Assembly: GCA_013365365.1 (NCBI GenBank)
Contig: JABVXU010000043.1
Location: 1-64,000, forward strand
Source of the DNA: Cruorifilaria tuberocauda
Taxonomy: Eukaryota; Nematoda; Chromadorea; Rhabditida; Onchocercidae
Direction of reading: 5' to 3'
Length of the DNA stretch: 64,000 nt
Below are positions 59,001 to 64,000 of this stretch, in pieces. The notes beneath the pieces are model-generated. The model saw only the letters and a program-made list of their open reading frames with translations, made no database searches and was not told where the DNA came from. Numbering within the stretch: the stretch's first letter is position 1; each line of letters starts with the position of its first letter. Both the position numbers and the translations under genes were made by a program.

Positions 59001-61487
59001 TCTGACTAGAATCCACCATGATATTAAGAGCTTTCTGTGGACCAACTTGAATAATTCTCTGAGCAGCCTGATAGCTAAGTTCTTGCACCTGCCATACTTT
59101 TAGCGGGGTGAGCTCATCGCGTTCTAGCAAATGCAATCGAAACTGCTCAATTGAATCTTTCAAATCACTATATAACCTGCTGCAATGTAAAGAGTTCATT
59201 AAATATTCTCACAATTTCTAAAATTCCAGATTTCGCGATATCACTTTGACCTACAATCATCTGTGATTTTTGATTATATCAATAAGATACACTACAAAAT
59301 GGTACCAACTAGTAATTTTATAGATACTAATCAATAATGTTTTCCATAAATCTTTCTTCAGAGACACGTCCGTATGAATTTGAAAAATTTTGCAAAGTTT
59401 TAAAAAATAGAACAGTCACCGCAATGTACTGAAATTGAATCCAAAGTTATCTTCTTCGTTATCCGCATATTCTTCTGAACTTTCCTCCACTGTTATCTTA
59501 TCTATAAAAGCATTATTTTGGATTTATAATTTCTTGATTCAATAAAGACTGGATTAACTGAAAAAGATTAAAAAATTGCAAAAGACGAACAAATAAAAAG
59601 AAAAAAAAGTTATACAAGAAATCTTCAACTCACCGACTACAGCACTGCTATCATCAACAGCTTTGTATTCTGTGCTTTTGATAGCTAATTCAACACCGTA
59701 ACCCGATAACAAAAGCTTATCATCGCGAACATCCTAAAGCTTGGATTCGGACACAGTAAATAATCGCGGCAATGATTAGTTTATTAATAATTCAACTGTT
59801 GACTTAGGTAAAGTTGAAAACTTACTTTAACAAAGTTTCGAAGGACATATTTAACTTTGCCGCTTCTCGATAGTGCTTTTGCGGCTAAATGAAACTTTCT
59901 CCACATTGCACTGGCAAACTCTCCATATATAATTAAGGTAACATTATGTTCTTTAGTTACTGGAAATACATGATCAATAGAATATATTGTCGGTGCAGGA
60001 CCCCTGAAAACTCAAGAATACGACATAATATATGTCACAATGATGAAAGTGATTTGTAAATACTTGATAATACAAAAAAAAAAATGCACCTCACACCATT
60101 TTCAATAATCTTTTCTAAATCATTTACATCACACGTTATAGTGCCATGAATATCAGCAAACGCAGCACACGACTTCTTCCTTTCGACACCTAACTAAAAC
60201 AAAAAAAAAAAGCACGAAAATATTGAAAATATTAAATTTGTAAAAGAAAACAGTTTCAATATCTTTCCGCTACTTTCTCTCTTTGCGATATTTGGCAAAC
60301 TAAAAAAGATAAGCATGTGATGATGCAAGAGTTAATAATAACATTATTCCTCTTTCAAAACGATAACATTAGTGGCATTCCTGCAGTGTAAAAATTTCTA
60401 AAAAATCTAAATTAGAAGAGAAAATTCTAACGTTCTGAAATAGCAATACGGTTGGTGAATGAGCTCGCAAAGACAAGGCAAATTTTAAAAGATTGACACG
60501 AGCTTCCTGTAACAAATAGCCTGCTAAACGAACAGATAAATCGTACTGTTTAGCATCACTGTCTGAAAGTTAACTTTTAGCTATAATAAAAAAGCTCCGT
60601 AAGTCTAAAATCGTTTTCAAAAATTATTAACCATTGGTATGCAAGTATAATAATGGCTCAAATATCAAAATTTCAAAATGACGAAAATCTATTTAAAAGA
60701 ATTATTAGTATTTAAATTTCAAAATCTTTTTAAAACTACTACTACTAAAAAATTTCTGTCCGGATCAAAATTTAAAAAGTAAAAGAGAGACAAAATACTA
60801 GATTAAATTACATGGTTCAAAAGTTGGTGCGTCAATAGCCATATTTTAACTGTATAATATTGACGGATACACTAGATTAGCCCAGATGGGATTGAACAAC
60901 ATTCACTAAGCAAGGAAGATAATGCTTTCAAGCAAACATAGCATTCATATTTTATGCTTTGATTATAAGATTTGTCACATTTTTTTGATGTTTTAATAAA
61001 TTGTTTAAACACTCGGTAACTTACACGTATGCCACTCGCTAACATTGAGTTTCTCAACAATTTCATCTATATAGGCCCAAAATAAACTGTCACTTTCTTG
61101 AGCCATGAATTCACTACAAATTATAATGCAAAAGAGAAGAAAAATTAGAAACATAATATGCATTCTTTAAATTTCTTGAAAATGGAAGAAATTGATATTA
61201 GAAAGAAACATATGTTTCTCCTGCCAACTTTTATTTATTTTGAATCCATTCATTTCAATTCTAAAATTAACCCAAAACAATCTCCTAATTCATCCCATTC
61301 ACCATGTGCTCATATCTTGAAAAAAATTGAACTGAATTTTCCGATTAACAACATACCTGACTTCTGCAATAAATGAAGTCTGCGACCATTTTGCATGCAG
61401 TGATGTAATGACCGATTTTTTGCTTACTGCGGAATCAATCGCGTAAGGAAATGCTAATAGGGTAATAACTAGCCATAGGCTTTCCAT
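50094..61487 (-). CDS. uggt-1: UDP-glucose:glycoprotein glucosyltransferase
   Basis: About 31 exons can be read from the ATG at 61487 to the stop at 50094, covering the whole family length (~1500 residues). The N-terminus ([20 protein letters not shown]) is a signal peptide. Then come thioredoxin-like folding-sensor regions, for example exons near 59830-60005 ([13 protein letters not shown]), 59630-59735 ([12 protein letters not shown]), 58930-59180 ([13 protein letters not shown]), 56590-56810 and 55290-55440 ([15 protein letters not shown]), and the beta-sandwich part at 52812-53365 ([20 protein letters not shown]). A charged linker follows at 51960-52165. The GT24 catalytic domain starts near 51790 ([15 protein letters not shown]), with the DxD metal site in [12 protein letters not shown] (exon 50985-51218), then HLAGRKYHI and [13 protein letters not shown] re-glucosylates misfolded N-glycoproteins in the ER so that calnexin/calreticulin rebind them. 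The C-terminus HTEL matches an ER-retrieval signal. Exon edges were not all fixed base by base. Confidence 0.97.
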
Positions 61488-64000
61488 ACCCACCTTTAAA
61501 ATATATCAGTCATTACTGCTTGTATAATAAAGAATTCACGAATGAAAGCATGACTGATGAGGTCATACAACCAAACTTATTAATCTCGATATGATCCATT
61601 GATGATTATCAGAAGATTACTTATATTATTTATCAGAAGAGTCGGTAATATGATGCCTACAACTACAAAACAAGAATGTTTTTGATAATTTAAAAGTTCG
61701 AGAAAAAAGATTATTAGAATATGTTGCTATCTTATAAAACAAAACGATAGGGAAACAACAAACTGAACATTAGTATCAACAAAATACTGATAATTTGAAA
61801 AAAGAAAAGATTTTTAAAAAGAAGAGGTACGAGAGACGAGATAGTGTAAAAGTGAATGAAATTTTCTATATAAATAGGACATTCATGAATTTAATGGAGT
61901 TGTTGCCAAAAATTTAGGAGTATTTCTTTCAGTTTTAAGGATCATATTTCTCATTCATTCATAAGTATTTTCAAGTGTTATTCCTTGACAAACGCAGTGA
62001 CGTTTTCAGTCTTTTTCGACAAAATATTTAGAAATCGATTAACCTAGTACGTTCAGAAATAACTTCTAGTCAATAAAATCATTATTACTATATATTAATA
62101 AATATCAAATATACATGCATATATATAAATATATATATAAATGTATATATGTATATACATATCAAAGATAACAAATAGAAAAAATAAATAATATAAACCT
62201 GTATTATATTAAATTAAACTATATAAACCTAAACTATATAAAAGCCATCAGATATAGAAAACAACAAAAATTCAAAAAAAGTAATACGGACAGGGACATT
62301 AAAAAACAACAACATCTCAAAACTATAAAACTAAAATAATCAGAAACAAAGTAAAAAAAACACAACAAACACCTCACTAAAAGAAAAAACCCCTAATGGC
62401 AACAACCAATTAAACGTACTTCCATTATTACTACGAAAATTACGACTGAGAACGATACAATTTACGGATTCACTTCTCTATAAACTGAACTGAACATAAA
62501 AATCGTATAGGGAATGAAGCAACAATTGTTATTAGAAGGGAGCTACAAGAATTCAAACTGAAATACTTGAAAGTAATGGCAAGCTATTTTCGATTCATCT
62601 TGCTTATTATTTTCTATTTTCACAGTATTTTCTACGCTAGATATCAGATATTTGCTTCCAAAAAACAATCAATGAAGCCACATCATTGTTGATGTAACGT
62701 TCCCAACATCAGTCTTAAAAACGTACGTGACTAGACTTCTCTCTTGCAGTAATGCAAATTTGAATGATACGTGACGTAACTTCAACGCAGTCTTAATGAA
62801 AATTATCTAACCCACAGATCGATTTACTGTTCCTACAAATTTGCTCGCAAATTTGAAGGATAGGTTAAGATCCTGGGCTTGTAAAGTGCAGTAATTTTAA
62901 TTCAGGGAAGAATAAAACATCCTTCGTAATTGCGTTGGCTTGAGGTCGAAAAGACAGTGAGGGTATATGGCTTTCTAAGAATAATTCTTAGATAATATAA
63001 AGGAAAAAAGATGTGAAAATCTCGATTTTTAAAACTTTATTCAAAATTGCTTTTTGTGGTGTGACAACGATTAACTGAACTAAGAAAATCAAGCAAAGAT
63101 CGATATCAATTTGAAGAGTACAGAAGAAACATATCTGATCTACCGGAGTGCTCGCAGACATCATTCGTGAACATTTCTTTGATAAGCAAATCATTCCTTT
63201 ATGATAAGTGGGAAGGAAATTATCCATGAAACATCGTAAGATCGTAAGATTTATTGTTTATTCGAAAAGCAATTTAATCTTTCGCAGCAGTTATTCGTAA
63301 TGTAATCAAAGAATTTGATCCGTAATAACAAGTACAATAATTTGGTATAAAATTTGCGGTATTCCAGTTATGAAAATTTACGAACTTAAAAAATGCGTTT
63401 TGAAAAATGACAAATCATAAATATCAAGAAATAAATTGAATTGAGAAACTGTTCTCTATTCTAAATATTTGCTTTTTTTTACAAATAGAATAAAACACTG
63501 ATATGAGAAAAATGTTTTGGATAATCAACTGTTCTCTAAAATTAAGAATTTGACGACTGCGAAAATCACTCTATAGCTAAAAAATCCTTTTTAAAAATTA
63601 TTCCAAGTCTAACCCAAACTTCCACAATGTTAGAACCAAATCATAACTACAGTAAATGTATCGAATAATGAAAGTACCCGAGTCTATGATCATATCAAGA
63701 CGATATTGGGCCAACTTAAACAAATGAGATTTTAATGAACTTTAAGTTCATGAATAGTTTTATCAATTTATCTACATAGAAGCGTGACGTTCCTAAAGTT
63801 CCTAAAGAATAGTTTCCAAAGAATGAGAATAGTTTTTCCATTGACCTTAAGATTGATTCAAACTCTTTTCTTTTGTACTGAACACACAATTAGAACTTAA
63901 TATTCAGCAGTTTACTTTGCAAAACTTCCTCTCTTCTTTAAAAATGATCTGTATTAAAAAAAATGCAAAAAGTAAATCAAGATATGGGAAAAGTTTGCAG
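61488..64000. other. Region upstream of the UGGT gene
   Basis: 2.5 kb of AT-rich DNA with no supported gene. It includes an AT-rich simple repeat at 62089-62163. Open frames such as 62988-63227 (-) have no protein-like features. Confidence 0.5.
62089..62163. repeat. AT-rich simple repeat (TATATA/TACATA type)
   Basis: Irregular alternation of tata, taaa and tacat units over about 75 bases, upstream of UGGT. Confidence 0.8.

Noticed and set aside
46974..61487. UGGT, mrpl-23 and PrimPol as a trans-spliced operon
   Set aside because: They share strand and order, but the gaps are 1.4 and 0.64 kb and no clear SL2-type signal was seen. The arrangement is noted, but operon status is not claimed.

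Overview
The window is nuclear DNA of a nematode, probably an AT-rich parasitic one of the filarial type. The inference rests on low GC, many short exons split by T-rich-acceptor introns, a nematode-style coiled-coil junction protein (AJM-1-like), a tandem two-module cystathionine beta-synthase like the one described in C. elegans, and EB-type cysteine modules. The species cannot be fixed from sequence alone. All gene models below were spliced by hand from GT..AG sites and reading-frame continuity. Most coding lengths come out as exact multiples of three, which supports the models.

Layout. 1875-15550 (+): a 22-exon gene for a ~1434-residue coiled-coil protein ending in a MYND zinc finger, probably AJM-1. 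16636-18495 (-): NC2-beta/DR1, a histone-fold transcription repressor. 19936-21320 (-): weak exons of a possible small membrane protein. 22879-25978 (-): cysteine-rich EB-module exons with broken frames, probably a decaying gene. 27069-27342 (-): a small chitin-binding-like two-exon piece. 30412-32268 (+): a SWEET sugar transporter. 32610-40667 (-): tandem-module cystathionine beta-synthase. 43369-46974 (-): PrimPol primase-polymerase. 47618-48684 (-): mitochondrial ribosomal protein L23. 50094-61487 (-): UDP-glucose:glycoprotein glucosyltransferase (UGGT) in about 31 exons. The two ends and the gaps are AT-rich noncoding DNA with short repeats and hairpins.

The genes are unrelated housekeeping functions: epithelial junctions, transcription, sugar transport, transsulfuration, DNA damage tolerance, mitochondrial translation and ER glycoprotein quality control. 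Four of them (UGGT, mrpl-23, PrimPol, CBS) lie head to tail on the minus strand. The gaps between them (about 0.6 to 2.7 kb) do not prove an operon.

The most interesting points are a full PrimPol with an intact zinc-binding domain in a nematode (C. elegans is reported to lack PrimPol); a CBS whose N-terminal module keeps its PLP lysine but has a cysteine in the phosphate-binding loop; a 31-base exact copy of an ajm-1 exon fragment inside a later ajm-1 intron; and several clean hairpins with no assigned role.
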